Source of the DNA: JAJDXW01 sp965243335
GTDB taxonomy: Bacteria; Pseudomonadota; Gammaproteobacteria; HK1
Reading direction: 5' to 3'
Assembly (NCBI GenBank): GCA_965243335.1
Contig: OZ251545.1
Span: forward strand, 1,550,001 to 1,614,000
DNA: 64,000 bases
Of the stretch, positions 32,987-41,882 are shown piece after piece. The notes beneath the pieces were generated by a model. It saw nothing but the letters and a program-made list of their open reading frames with translations. It was not told the DNA's origin and ran no database searches. Position 1 is the stretch's first letter. Each line of letters starts with the position of its first letter. The position numbers and the translations under genes are program-made.

Positions 32987-33045
32987 GAGGCGGGGCTCCG
33001 GCTCCGAGACCGTGCCGGCGTACCTGGCGGGGAAGAAGTCCCGGG

Positions 33046-34044
33046 TCAGGAGGGGGGGACCAAGCGCCCCGTGCGGTCGAGCAGCTCCGCCCCCGTGCCG
33101 CACTCGATGATCCAGCCGCCGACCTCGGCGAGTCGTTCCGGGTCCGTGAGGCGCGCAAGCAACCCCGACAGCCGCTCGCCCGTCTCGTCGTCGAACTTCT
33201 GGGACGCCAGCCGACTAAGCAGCGCCCGTTCTTCGGCGCGTCCTTCGGCGCGACCGCGCTCCAGACCCTGTTCGCGGCCTTCCTGAAGCCACTGCTCGAT
33301 CCACTCCTGCACCCGCTCCGCCAGCATCGCTCCTCCCCCTTCCAGCGCGTCCGCCGCGAGCGGCGCGCTCTCCCCGAGACGTCTCGACACCACCTGCCGA
33401 AGCCACTCCGAGAACGCCCGCCGCAGCTCCTCGTCGCCTGATTCCCCCAGCCACCCCGACAACGCCTCCATCACCTCCCACAGCGCCTCCGCCGTTCCGC
33501 TGGTCTCCAGCCTCACCAGCGCCGACACCAGGTTCCGACCCGGTAGATCGTCTTCCTTCCATCTCCCCTCGTCAAGCAGAAAGCACCGCTGTGACGGCTG
33601 GTAACGCGCCAGCGTCTCCTTCACCGGGGCGATGAGGTCCCCCACCTCGACCGGCGCGGTCCACCTGTCCCGGCCGTTGTAGAGCACGATGGGCAGCACC
33701 GGCGGCAGCCGCCCGTCCGGATCGAACGCCCCCCGGCGAATGAGGTCCTGGTACAGCAGCCCGGTGTAGACCAGCATCCGGACGGCCATGTACCGGTCGT
33801 CGGTGGACTGGAATTCGAGCATCACCAGCAGGTACAGCCACGCCTCTTCCCGGCCCTGGAGGCGAAGCCGCCACACCGAGTCCCCGTGACGCTGGCGCAT
33901 GTCGTCGCTCACGTAGTCCGCGGGGAGCTTCTCGAGGGTCTTGAAGTCGAGCTCGTCGCTCCACTTCCGGGCCGCGAACCCCCGCAGCAGGTCCTCGACC
34001 ATCCGGGGGTGGGAGAACAGGCTCTTGTACGCCGCGTCGTGCAT
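33046..34044 (-). CDS. Rpn/YhgA-like recombination-promoting nuclease, copy A
   Basis: 332 residues of the Rpn (transposase_31) family. The N-terminal PD-(D/E)XK nuclease core shows MHDAAYKSLFSHPRMVEDLL, DSVWRLRLQG and the catalytic LMLEFQS-type strand (LYLLVMLEFQSTDDRYMAVR). Next comes GRLPPVLPIVLYNGRDRW, and then a charged coiled-coil tail (residues about 255-290, repeats of QGLERGRAE). Family members cut DNA, promote RecA-independent recombination and have been proposed to act in phage defence with length variation in the repeat tail. It is about 85% similar by eye to the copy at 54473-55495, and the two share their upstream flank. It sits next to the CRISPR operon. Confidence 0.88.
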   Translation of the reverse strand: MHDAAYKSLFSHPRMVEDLLRGFAARKWSDELDFKTLEKLPADYVSDDMRQRHGDSVWRLRLQGREEAWLYLLVMLEFQSTDDRYMAVRMLVYTGLLYQDLIRRGAFDPDGRLPPVLPIVLYNGRDRWTAPVEVGDLIAPVKETLARYQPSQRCFLLDEGRWKEDDLPGRNLVSALVRLETSGTAEALWEVMEALSGWLGESGDEELRRAFSEWLRQVVSRRLGESAPLAADALEGGGAMLAERVQEWIEQWLQEGREQGLERGRAEGRAEERALLSRLASQKFDDETGERLSGLLARLTDPERLAEVGGWIIECGTGAELLDRTGRLVPPS

Positions 34045-34564
34045 CGGCGCACCATAGCGCCGAACCGGTCGCGGCGCGGCCGGCGGCAGGCTCGAAATCC
34101 GTAGGAAATCGGCGCGCGTTTCGTGGGAAGGAGCCCCGCGCGGGATGCTCCGTTCGCCTACCGCACCGTAGCCGGGCCGCTTCGTCCACCGTCGCGTCGG
34201 GGCGGATCAGTGTCCGCGTTCACCTGCCGTACAGTAGCCGGGCCGCCTCGTCCGGCCGTTCGGACGTTTCACCCTGGCGGGAAGGGATTGCCGGTCGGAG
34301 CGCCGTATACGGGGCCGGCTGTTTCGACGTTCGGGCGCCTGCTGACGAACGTCGCGGGTCCCTCGTGCGCGTTCGACGGATCGCGCCGGCACGACTCGGG
34401 GTTCGACCCTTCGACGGTATTTCCGCACACCCGAATCTTGGCCGGAGTCCTTGGTGGGAAACAGCCCTCGACGAGGCTCGAGCGGAGCTGGGCTTGGTCC
34501 CGTCCCCGGAGGTGGGGTATCGTTCCGGCGACCCCCGACCCCTGCGACCACGACCGAGCCTCCC
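34045..34564. other. 520-base gap carrying the duplicated rpn upstream flank
   Basis: Bases about 34050-34168 are homologous to 55500-55618 upstream of the other rpn copy (shared TCCGTAGGAAATCGGCGCGC and GCTCCGTT-GCCTACCGCACCGT). Within the gap the motif TAGCCGGGCCGC occurs twice (about 34167 and 34234), so the flank itself is partly repeated. No gene is recognisable. Confidence 0.6.
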
Positions 34565-34765
34565 ATGAGCACGATGAACAGCGAGGTCTACGCGGCGCTC
34601 ATCGACGCTGGCGCGGATGACGAGAAGGCGCGCGAAGCGGCGAAGTCGGTGGCCCGGTACGACAGCGACATCGCCGAGATCAAGGCGAGCCTGCTCCTCC
34701 TCAAGTGGATGGTCGGCTTCACCCTGGCGTTCGTCGTCGCCCTGACCTGGCGGGTGTTCGCATAG
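34565..34765 (+). CDS. Small coiled-coil membrane protein
   Basis: 66 residues: a short alpha-helical N-terminal part (SEVYAALIDAGADDEKAREA, then AKSVARYDSDIAEIKASLL) followed by one transmembrane helix (LLKWMVGFTLAFVVALTWRV) at the C-terminus. It resembles the small DUF1640-like or CCDC90-like proteins common in proteobacteria, whose function is not known. The ATG at 34565 is the first in the frame after a CCTCCC-rich leader. A second ATG at 34574 is possible. Confidence 0.65.
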   Translation: MSTMNSEVYAALIDAGADDEKAREAAKSVARYDSDIAEIKASLLLLKWMVGFTLAFVVALTWRVFA

Positions 34766-34970
34766 CCGGCGGTCGAGGCGGTCGCCGTGCCGGCCGACGC
34801 GCTGGCCGCCGCGCGAGGACGCGGGCTTCCCGCCTCCTTGCGACGCTCCCGGCGGCCCGCGTCCGAGTCCGCGTCCGCACCTGCGCCCCGCCGCCCCGCC
34901 GCCTCCGAAGCCGCTTCTGGATCCGGGGCCGCTCCGGCATACTTCGCCGGTGAACGCCGCCCGCCACGAG

Positions 34971-35810
34971 ATGCACGTCCGGTTCTGGGGGGTGCGGGGA
35001 AGCATCCCGGTCTCCGACCCCCGGTGCGCCCGCTACGGCGGCAACACGTCGTGCGTCGAGGTGCGGTGCGGCGGGTCGGTGCTGGTGTTCGACGCGGGCA
35101 CCGGCCTCCGCCCGCTCGGGAACGCGCTCGTCGGGGAGGGATGCGGCGACCTCGACCTCTTCCTGACCCACACCCACATCGACCACGTGGTCGGCCTGCC
35201 GTTCTTCGCCTTCGCCTACCGGCCGGGGAACTCCCTCCGGGTGTGGTCCGGGCACCAGGCGCCGGGGAGCGGCGGCGCGACCGCGGCCGCAACCGCAACC
35301 GAGTCGGCGGTGCGCCGCCTCATGAGCGCGCCGCTCCTCCCCATCACCCCCGCCGTCTTTCCCGCCGAGGTCTCCTTCCGGGACTTCTCGGCCGGGGACG
35401 ACCTCGCGCCCCCGTGCGGGGTCTCGATCCGCACCGCCCGGCTCCGCCATCCGGGCGGGGCGACGGGCTACCGGGTCGAATACGGCGGGCGCAGCATCTG
35501 CTACGTCACCGACACCGAGCACGACCCGGACGCGCCGGACGAGAACGTCCTCGCCCTCGTGGACGGCGCGGACCTCATGATCTACGACGCGATGTTCACC
35601 GACGAGGAGCTTCCCCGCCACCGGGGATGGGGCCATTCGACCTGGGAGGAGGGGGCGCGGATCAGCCGTGCGGCGGGGGTCGGGACCTACGTGATCTTCC
35701 ACCACGCCCCGGACCGCGACGACGACGCGCTCGACCGCATCGCCGACGCCGCCCGCCGGACGTTCCCGGGCTCCGTGGCGGCGCGCGAGGGCATGGTCCT
35801 CACCCCCTGA
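34971..35810 (+). CDS. Metallo-beta-lactamase-fold hydrolase
   Basis: About 279 residues beginning MHVRFWGVRGSIPVSDP. This is the usual start of MBL-fold proteins related to PhnP/cyclic-phosphodiesterase and beta-CASP-like phosphohydrolases. Metal ligands are visible in LFLTHTHIDHVVGLPFF (H-x-H-x-D-H), CYVTDTEHD and the final FHHAPDRDDD. YGGNTSCVEVRCGG is also typical of the group. A GTG at 34950 would add seven residues, but the family start argues for 34971. Its stop overlaps the start of the next gene (TGATG), so it is coupled to the ABC-like protein. With a cyclic-nucleotide-binding protein two genes on, a role in phosphodiester or nucleotide signalling is conceivable but unproven. Confidence 0.85.
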   Translation: MHVRFWGVRGSIPVSDPRCARYGGNTSCVEVRCGGSVLVFDAGTGLRPLGNALVGEGCGDLDLFLTHTHIDHVVGLPFFAFAYRPGNSLRVWSGHQAPGSGGATAAATATESAVRRLMSAPLLPITPAVFPAEVSFRDFSAGDDLAPPCGVSIRTARLRHPGGATGYRVEYGGRSICYVTDTEHDPDAPDENVLALVDGADLMIYDAMFTDEELPRHRGWGHSTWEEGARISRAAGVGTYVIFHHAPDRDDDALDRIADAARRTFPGSVAAREGMVLTP

Positions 35811-38428
35811 TGGAACATTCGATCTACCGCTACGTCATCCGGCACTCCCTGCGCGCGCAGGTGGCGCTGACCGTGCTCGCGGTCGCGTCCTTCCCCTTCC
35901 TCTATGCGTTCTACGAGGTCCCGAAGCAGATCGTGAACCGGGTGATCCAGGGCGGCGCGGACGACTTCCCGGCCGTCGTGCTCGGGGCCTCGCTCTCCCA
36001 GCTCGAATACCTGTTCCTCCTCTGCGGCGGGTTCCTCCTCCTCGTGGTCGCCAACCAGGGCTTCAAGTACGCGATCAACGTGCTCGCGGGGCGGACCGGC
36101 GAGCGCATGCTCCGGCGCCTGCGCTACGACCTCTACAGCCGCGTCCTGCGCTTCCCCCTGCCGCACTTCCGCAAGCTCTCCCAGGGCGAGATCATCACCA
36201 TGATCACGGCCGAGGTGGAGCCGCTCGGCGGGTTCATCGGCGACGCGTTCAAGCTGCCGATCTTCCAGGGCGGCTACCTCCTCGTCATCCTCGCCTTCCT
36301 GCTGGTGCAGAACTGGGTGATGGCGGCCGCCGCGGTCGCCCTCTACCCGCTCCAGTTCTACGTCGTCCCGAAGCTCCAGCGCCGGGTGAACTCGTTCGCC
36401 AAGGAGCGGGTGCGGCTCGTGCGCCGGCTCTCCGACCGGATCGGGGAGACGGTGTCCGGGGTCCAGGAGATCCGCGGCAACGACACCTCCGCCTACGAGC
36501 GCGCCGCCATGTCCGCCGCCCTCGGCGAGATCTACGTGGTGCGCCTCCGCATCTTCATCTGGAAGTTCGTCATCAAGTTCCTGAACAACTCCATCAACCA
36601 CCTCGGGCCGTTCTGCTTCTACTCCATCGGCGGGTACTTCGTGATCCTGGGCCGGCTGGAGATCGGCACCCTGATGGCCGCGATCGCGGCCCACAAGGAC
36701 CTCGCCGCGCCCTGGAAGGAGCTCCTCAACTACTACCAGCGCCGCGAGGACGCGAGGATCAAGTACGAGCAGGTGATCACCCAGTTCAGCCCCGCGGGGA
36801 TGCTCGACGAATCGCTCCAGCTCGGCCCCCCGCCCGCCGGCGCCCGGGTGTCGGGCGAGCTCGCGGCCTCCGGCCTCGCCCTCCGGGACGACACCGGCAC
36901 GAGCTTCCTCGAAGGCGTGTCGTTCACCGTCCCCGCCGACGCGAGGGTGGCGGTGGTCGGGGCGCCGGGGAGCGGGCGCGAGGAGCTGGCCCTCGTGCTC
37001 GCCCGGCTGATGAACCCCACCTCGGGGGCGCTCACCATCGGCGGCGAGCGGGCCGACCGCCTGCACGAGGGGGTGACCGGCCGCCGGCTCGCCTACGTCG
37101 GCCCGCAGGCGTTCCTGTTCAACGCGACGGTGCGCGACAACCTGCTCTACGGCCTCAAGCACGAGCCCGCCCCCGCCGCGGCGCGGCCGGACCCGGCGTG
37201 GGCCGCGGAGGCGGCGATCGCCGGGAACTCGACCGACGACGTGCACGGGGACTGGATCGACCACGAGGCGCTGGGCGGAGGCGACCCCCTGCCGAGGCTC
37301 CTCGAGGCGCTGGAGGCGGTGGAGCTCGACGGGGACGTATTCGATCTCGGCCTGCGCGGCGCCGTCGACGCCGAGGGGGATCTTCGGGAAGGGCTGCTCC
37401 GGGCGCGGGGCGCGTTCCGCGAACGGCTCGCGGACCCGGCCATCGCCGCCCTCGTCGAGCGCTTCGACGCCGACCGCTACAACCAGAACGCCACCGTCGG
37501 CGAGAACCTCCTGTTCGGGACCCCGGTCGGCGGCGGGTTCGACGTGGACCGGCTCGCCGGGAACGCGTGGGTCATGGAGGTGCTGGAGGCGGAGGGGCTC
37601 GTGCCGACCCTGCTCGAGGCGGGGCGCACCGTCGCGGCCACCATGCTGGAGCTCTTCTCCGGGCTCCCGCCCGGCCATTCGGCGTTCGAGCGGTTCAGCT
37701 TCATCGACGCGGACGACCTCCCGGAGCTCCAGTCGGTGATCGACCGCGCCGCCCAGGACGGGGTCGACGGGCTCGGGGAGGAGGACCGCCGCCGGCTCCT
37801 GTCGCTGCCGTTCCTGCTCCAGCCGGCGCGCCATCGCCTCGGGATCGTGGACGAGGAGCTGCGGGCGCGGCTGCTCGCCGCGCGGCGCCGCTTCGCCGAA
37901 GACCTGCCGGCGCCGCTCCGGGGCAGCATCCAGTTCTTCGACGCGGAGCGCTACAACGCGGCCGCCTCCATCCAGGACAACGTCCTGTTCGGCAAGGTCG
38001 CCTACGGGCAGGCGCGGGCCGCGGAGCGGGTCAAGGGCCTCGTGACGGAGGTGATCGACGACCTCGGGCTCCGGCCCGCGGTGATCGAGGCGGGGCTCGA
38101 CTACCAGGTCGGGATCGGGGGCGGGCGCCTCGGGTCGGTCCCACGCCAGAAGGTCGGGCTCGCGCGGGCGCTCCTGAAGCGGCCCGACGTGCTGGTGCTC
38201 TCCGACGCGACGGCGGGGCTCGACGGGGGGACCCACGAGCGCATCGCGGGGCGCGTCTTCCGGGAGCTCGGGGAGCGGGGGATCGTCTGGTCGCTCCACC
38301 GGGCGGAGCTCGCGCGGGGCTTCGACCGGGTGGTGGTCATGCGCTCGGGCCGGGTGGCGGAGTCCGGGACGTTCGAGGAGCTGGACCGGGAGGGGAGCGC
38401 GCTCCGGGAGCTGCTGGCGGCCGGCTGA
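35810..38428 (+). CDS. ABC-exporter-like protein with degenerate ATPase domain
   Basis: 872 residues. The N-terminal ~330 residues are an ABC exporter membrane domain with about six helices (LLCGGFLLLVVANQGFKYAI, YSRVLRFPLPHFRKLSQGEI). The nucleotide-binding domain is unusual. Walker A reads VVGAPGSGREELAL (about residues 383-396), with the catalytic Lys replaced by Arg and the Ser/Thr by Glu. Walker B reads VLVLSDATAGLD (about 795-806), lacking the usual DE pair. The LSGGQ signature is GGGRLGSVPRQ. A 350-residue insertion between Q-loop and signature repeats the Q-loop-like motif: NATVRDNLLYG (about 438), NATVGENLLFG (about 560) and AASIQDNVLFG (about 717). It probably does not hydrolyse ATP normally. 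It is coupled to the MBL gene and followed by a cNMP-binding protein. Confidence 0.85.
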   Translation: MEHSIYRYVIRHSLRAQVALTVLAVASFPFLYAFYEVPKQIVNRVIQGGADDFPAVVLGASLSQLEYLFLLCGGFLLLVVANQGFKYAINVLAGRTGERMLRRLRYDLYSRVLRFPLPHFRKLSQGEIITMITAEVEPLGGFIGDAFKLPIFQGGYLLVILAFLLVQNWVMAAAAVALYPLQFYVVPKLQRRVNSFAKERVRLVRRLSDRIGETVSGVQEIRGNDTSAYERAAMSAALGEIYVVRLRIFIWKFVIKFLNNSINHLGPFCFYSIGGYFVILGRLEIGTLMAAIAAHKDLAAPWKELLNYYQRREDARIKYEQVITQFSPAGMLDESLQLGPPPAGARVSGELAASGLALRDDTGTSFLEGVSFTVPADARVAVVGAPGSGREELALVLARLMNPTSGALTIGGERADRLHEGVTGRRLAYVGPQAFLFNATVRDNLLYGLKHEPAPAAARPDPAWAAEAAIAGNSTDDVHGDWIDHEALGGGDPLPRLLEALEAVELDGDVFDLGLRGAVDAEGDLREGLLRARGAFRERLADPAIAALVERFDADRYNQNATVGENLLFGTPVGGGFDVDRLAGNAWVMEVLEAEGLVPTLLEAGRTVAATMLELFSGLPPGHSAFERFSFIDADDLPELQSVIDRAAQDGVDGLGEEDRRRLLSLPFLLQPARHRLGIVDEELRARLLAARRRFAEDLPAPLRGSIQFFDAERYNAAASIQDNVLFGKVAYGQARAAERVKGLVTEVIDDLGLRPAVIEAGLDYQVGIGGGRLGSVPRQKVGLARALLKRPDVLVLSDATAGLDGGTHERIAGRVFRELGERGIVWSLHRAELARGFDRVVVMRSGRVAESGTFEELDREGSALRELLAAG

Positions 38429-38532
38429 GGGCCGGGCGGGGCGCCAGAGGCGCCCGCCCGCGGTGCAGGCTTGGCTGGACGGCCGGGCGGCGGCAGGCCG
38501 CCGGGCTGGAACTTGGTGGGAGGGGAGAAGGC

Positions 38533-38988
38533 ATGAGCCTGAACGAAGAAGTGGAGGTCCTGCGGCGGGTGCCGCTCTTCGCCCGGATCGACACGGCGAA
38601 GCTCAAGCTGCTCGCGTTCACGAGCGAACGGCTCGTCTTCCCGGCCGGGTCGGAGCTGTTCCACCAGGGCGACGCGGGAGACGCGGCCTACATCCTCCTC
38701 GACGGGGAGGCGGACATCCTCGTGGACACTCCCGAGGGGGAGATCGTGGTCGCGGGGGCCCACCGCCACGACTTCGTGGGCGAGATCGCGATCCTCATCG
38801 ACGTCCCGCGCACCGCGACCGTGCGGGCGCGGACCGAGCTGGCTGCGCTGGTCGTCACCAAGGAGAGCTTCCTCGAAATGGCTGCGGAATCCCCGGACGT
38901 CGCCATCGAGATCATGCGCGAGCTGGCCCAGCGCCTGGTCGACACCACCGAGCAGCTCACCGCCGCACGAGCGGCGGCCCGCGCCTGA
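38533..38988 (+). CDS. Cyclic-nucleotide-binding domain protein
   Basis: 151 residues forming a single Crp/PKA-type cNMP-binding beta-roll: RRVPLFARIDTAKLKLLAF, GSELFHQGDAGDAAYILLDG, the phosphate-binding cassette FVGEIAILIDVPRTATVRA, and a C-terminal helix. There is no DNA-binding helix-turn-helix, so it is a stand-alone sensor rather than a transcription factor. GGGGAGAAGGC upstream supplies the ribosome site. It is the third gene after the MBL enzyme and the degenerate ABC protein and is probably their regulatory partner. Confidence 0.88.
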   Translation: MSLNEEVEVLRRVPLFARIDTAKLKLLAFTSERLVFPAGSELFHQGDAGDAAYILLDGEADILVDTPEGEIVVAGAHRHDFVGEIAILIDVPRTATVRARTELAALVVTKESFLEMAAESPDVAIEIMRELAQRLVDTTEQLTAARAAARA

Positions 38989-39287
38989 GCGGGGGCCGGA
39001 CGATCGCGCCGGGTTCGCGAGCCGGAAGGGTCCGCGAGGACCGGCAGGTCGATCCCGACGTTGCGCTCCGGGACCAGGAGATCCGCCAATGCGCGAGGAA
39101 GCGGGTCACCGTGCTCCATGCACGACTCCGCCATCTTGCGCGCAAGACCCTGCACGATCTCGGCGGTCTCGGTAACGCCGCGTCCTTCCGCAACCAAGCC
39201 TGGGACGTCGGGACCCGTAGCCGGAAAGCCGCCTTCATCCAATGGTTCGATATGGAGCCGGGTCGCTGCTTCATTCATGAGCATCAT
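38688..39287 (-). pseudogene. Solitary HicB-like antitoxin lacking a proper stop
   Basis: Residues 1-~75 (39287 down to about 39060) are a convincing HicB fold: LHIEPLDEGGFPATGPDVPG, LVAEGRGVTETAEIVQGLAR and ESCMEHGDPLPRAL. After about residue 90 the homology ends but the frame stays open for another ~110 codons. It runs antisense through the cNMP-binding gene, where the sequence is non-protein-like (Ser/Arg-rich). No hicA toxin is adjacent. I infer that the natural stop was lost and the gene is a remnant, although a short functional antitoxin made by an alternative end cannot be excluded. Confidence 0.55.
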
Positions 39288-39519
39288 TCATTAGCATCGT
39301 CCTCGACGTTGGAATGGTGGGAGTGTAGCGCCCAGCGCCACCGCCGCCCGCTCCGGCGCGCGGGCTCGGTCGACGAGCGCCGCGACCGTGTCGCTCACCG
39401 GCGCGTTCCCCTCCGGGTTGGACCCCCCGAGCATCTGTTCGCAGGCCGTCACGCCGGGGTCGGCGGCGGCCTCGAGGGGTTGCATCGCGGTCGTGGCGGA
39501 GTCGAGGGTCGCGCGCCGG

Positions 39520-41046
39520 TCAGTGCAGGCGGGAGGGAAGCTCGTCGAGCGCGCGCCGGAGGTCCGCCTCGTCGCGGGCGATCCCGAACACGTAGCGGTC
39601 GGGGCGGACGATGACCGCCGCCGCTTCGTGCTTGGCCAGCCATTCCTCGACTTCCGCTCCTGGCGCGTCGACGAAGGCGAGATCGAGCCGGTCCCGGCGC
39701 GCGCCGCCCCCCGGCCGGCGGGTTCGCGCGGCGAGGGCGGCGAGGGAGGCGGGCGGCAGCGCCGAGAGCACCGCGAAGCGGCTCCCCACCGCCTCGTCCA
39801 GCCGGCGGCCGTCGGCGAGCCGCGGCTGCGGGAACACGCGCCCGCACGCCGGCGATCCCCCCACCCAGACGCCGGGGCCGAGCCGCGGCTGCGGGAAGTC
39901 GAACATCCGGGGGCCGCTCGCGCGAAACTCGGCGTCGCGCGCCTCCGCCGCGTCCGGGTCCGTCGCCTGGATGACGGCGCCCAGACGGACCGCGAGCTCG
40001 ATGAATTCGCGCACGTGGGGGCTCCGCTCCGCCTCGTAGGCATCGAGCAGCCGCTCGCCGGCCGCGCCGCTCGCCGCCAGATCGAGCTTCCAGGCGAGGT
40101 TGGCGGCGTCCCGGACGCCGGCGCACATGCCCTGCCCGAGGAAGGGCGGGGTCTGGTGCGCGCTGTCCCCGGCGAGCATCAGCCGGCCGCGGCGCCACGG
40201 CGCGGCGACCAGCGCGTGGAAGGTATAGACCGCGGCGCGCTCGATGCGGGCGTCGTCCGGGCCGATGGCGTGGGCCAGCATCGGCCAGACCCGCTCGGGG
40301 CGCGCGATCTCCGCTTCGTCGTCGCCCGGCATGAGCATGATCTCCCAGCGATGCCGGGGGCCCTTCACGTGCACCCGGGTCATCGGCCGGCGCGGGTCGC
40401 AGTGCTGGACCGTGTAGTCGGGAAGCCGGCGCGCGCGCTCCGACCGGGGGTGCGCGACGACGTCGACCACGAGCCACGGCTGGTGCAGGCCGAGGTCGAT
40501 CATCGACGCGCCGATGGCCTCCCGGACCAGCGACCGCGCGCCGTCGCAGCCGACGACGTAGCGCGCGGTCCGTTCGCTCGCCGCGCCGGTCGCGCCGTCC
40601 CGGACGGCCACCGAAGCGCAGTCGCCCGTGTCGCGGACGGCGGTCGCCTCGTGCCGGAGGCGGACCTCGACGTTCGCGAAGCGCGCGATCCCCTCCCGAA
40701 GCACCGCGTCCAGATCCGGCTGGTGGAAGTACCAGTTGTTCGCCCAGCCGTGCGGGCCCGGGCCCTCGGCGCCGCGGCGGACCATGAGGGTCTCCCCCGC
40801 CGCGTTGACGAAGCGCATCCCCTTCGACGTCGGGCGGGCGACCCTTCCCACCGCCTCGGCGAGCCCCGCGGCCTGGAACACGCGCATGACCTCGCCGTCG
40901 AAGTGCACCGCCCGCGGCAGGGGATGGATGCCCGCATCGCGCTCCAGCACCAGCACGCGGAGCCCGCGCCGGCCGAGGAGGTTGGCGAGCAGCGCGCCGA
41001 CCGGGCCGAAGCCGATCACGACGACGTCGAAGTCGGGCTCAGCCAC
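39520..41046 (-). CDS. FAD-dependent aromatic hydroxylase (MhpA/PheA/TfdB-like)
   Basis: 508 residues of the group A flavoprotein monooxygenases. The FAD dinucleotide-binding start is DFDVVVIGFGPVGALLANLL, the DG motif is YVVGCDGARSLVREAIGA, and the second FAD motif is LMLAGDSAHQTPPFLGQGM. The C-terminal thioredoxin-like domain of the phenol-hydroxylase branch is present (residues about 400-508). NAD(P)H-dependent hydroxylation of a phenolic compound such as 3-(3-hydroxyphenyl)propionate is the typical reaction. Its start overlaps the end of the VOC gene by 8 nt, giving a hydroxylase plus putative ring-cleavage pair. Confidence 0.88.
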   Translation of the reverse strand: MAEPDFDVVVIGFGPVGALLANLLGRRGLRVLVLERDAGIHPLPRAVHFDGEVMRVFQAAGLAEAVGRVARPTSKGMRFVNAAGETLMVRRGAEGPGPHGWANNWYFHQPDLDAVLREGIARFANVEVRLRHEATAVRDTGDCASVAVRDGATGAASERTARYVVGCDGARSLVREAIGASMIDLGLHQPWLVVDVVAHPRSERARRLPDYTVQHCDPRRPMTRVHVKGPRHRWEIMLMPGDDEAEIARPERVWPMLAHAIGPDDARIERAAVYTFHALVAAPWRRGRLMLAGDSAHQTPPFLGQGMCAGVRDAANLAWKLDLAASGAAGERLLDAYEAERSPHVREFIELAVRLGAVIQATDPDAAEARDAEFRASGPRMFDFPQPRLGPGVWVGGSPACGRVFPQPRLADGRRLDEAVGSRFAVLSALPPASLAALAARTRRPGGGARRDRLDLAFVDAPGAEVEEWLAKHEAAAVIVRPDRYVFGIARDEADLRRALDELPSRLH

Positions 41047-41614
41047 CCGGCGGCGCGTCCATCCGCCCGGCCAGCTCCGCCATCCACGCTTCGCGCGTCG
41101 TGAAGCCCGGCTGCGAACGCGCCAGCCGTTCGGTCTCGGCCAGGACGTCCGCGTCGGACCGGTCGAGGTCGACGGGTTCGCGGACCGGCTGCGCGCAATG
41201 CCAGGGCGTGTCGAAGAAGAGCTCGATCCGGTTCCCCTCCGGGTCGTGGAAGTAGAGGGAGATGGCGTTGCCGTGGGTCACCGGGGCCAGCGCGCGCACG
41301 CGCTCGCCCTCCAGCACGGAGTGGAAACGCCGCAGGGCCGCGAGGTTCCGGACCCGGAAGGAGATCTGGTTGACGACGTTGAACCCGACCGTCGACGGTC
41401 GTCCGGTCGCGAGGACGAGCTGGTGGTGCTCGCCCGGGTCCCGGCTCAGGAAGACGAGGCCGACCCGGCCCCCTGCCGGGGTCGGCAGCTCGCCCCGGTC
41501 CGTGACGGTGAAGCCGAGCACCCGGCGGTAGAAGCCCTCCATCCGCTCGAGGTCGTGCACGAAGAGGCCGACGTGGCTGAACGCCACCTCCGGTACCCGC
41601 GTTTCGGTGTTCAT
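41039..41614 (-). CDS. VOC-family protein (glyoxalase/extradiol dioxygenase-like)
   Basis: 191 residues in the vicinal-oxygen-chelate fold: EVAFSHVGLFVHDLERMEGF (first metal His), EHHQLVLATGR (second His) and ISLYFHDPEGNRIELFFDTP (metal Glu). It is single-domain rather than the two-domain size of classical extradiol dioxygenases, so it may be a type of ring-cleavage enzyme, a glyoxalase or an isomerase. It is transcribed ahead of the FAD hydroxylase with overlapping ends, so a role after ring hydroxylation is likely. The ATG at 41614 gives the normal start. Confidence 0.85.
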   Translation of the reverse strand: MNTETRVPEVAFSHVGLFVHDLERMEGFYRRVLGFTVTDRGELPTPAGGRVGLVFLSRDPGEHHQLVLATGRPSTVGFNVVNQISFRVRNLAALRRFHSVLEGERVRALAPVTHGNAISLYFHDPEGNRIELFFDTPWHCAQPVREPVDLDRSDADVLAETERLARSQPGFTTREAWMAELAGRMDAPPGG

Positions 41615-41882
41615 GGCGGTCCTTCCGGTTGTGGGCCGGCCCTCGACCGGCCGGTTCTCGTTACGCATCCCTGCGCATCATAGCGGCCCCTTCATGGCGG
41701 CCCCCGCAGGCGACCCCTCCCGGCGCCCGGCACGGCATGGCGCCCCGGCGGCAGCGCACTTTGCGGACGATGCGGCGAAAGGAGAACGGCGGCGGGGACC
41801 CGCCCCCCGCCGTGCATCGCCGCGGGGTCTCGCATACACTCGCCGGAAGGGTTCGATCAGGCAACACCGGAGGGATATCCCG

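Noticed and set aside
29800..33441. Long plus-strand open frame antisense to cas3 and rpn
   Set aside because: The minus-strand frames encode clear Cas3 and Rpn proteins, while the plus-strand translation has no protein-like pattern.
39291..39519. Protein-like minus-strand stretch (ACEQMLGGSNPEGNAPVSDT) at the 3' side of the FAD hydroxylase
   Set aside because: It has no start of its own and its frame runs upstream into an antisense-type shadow of the hydroxylase. It might be a gene fragment, but the support is too weak to annotate.
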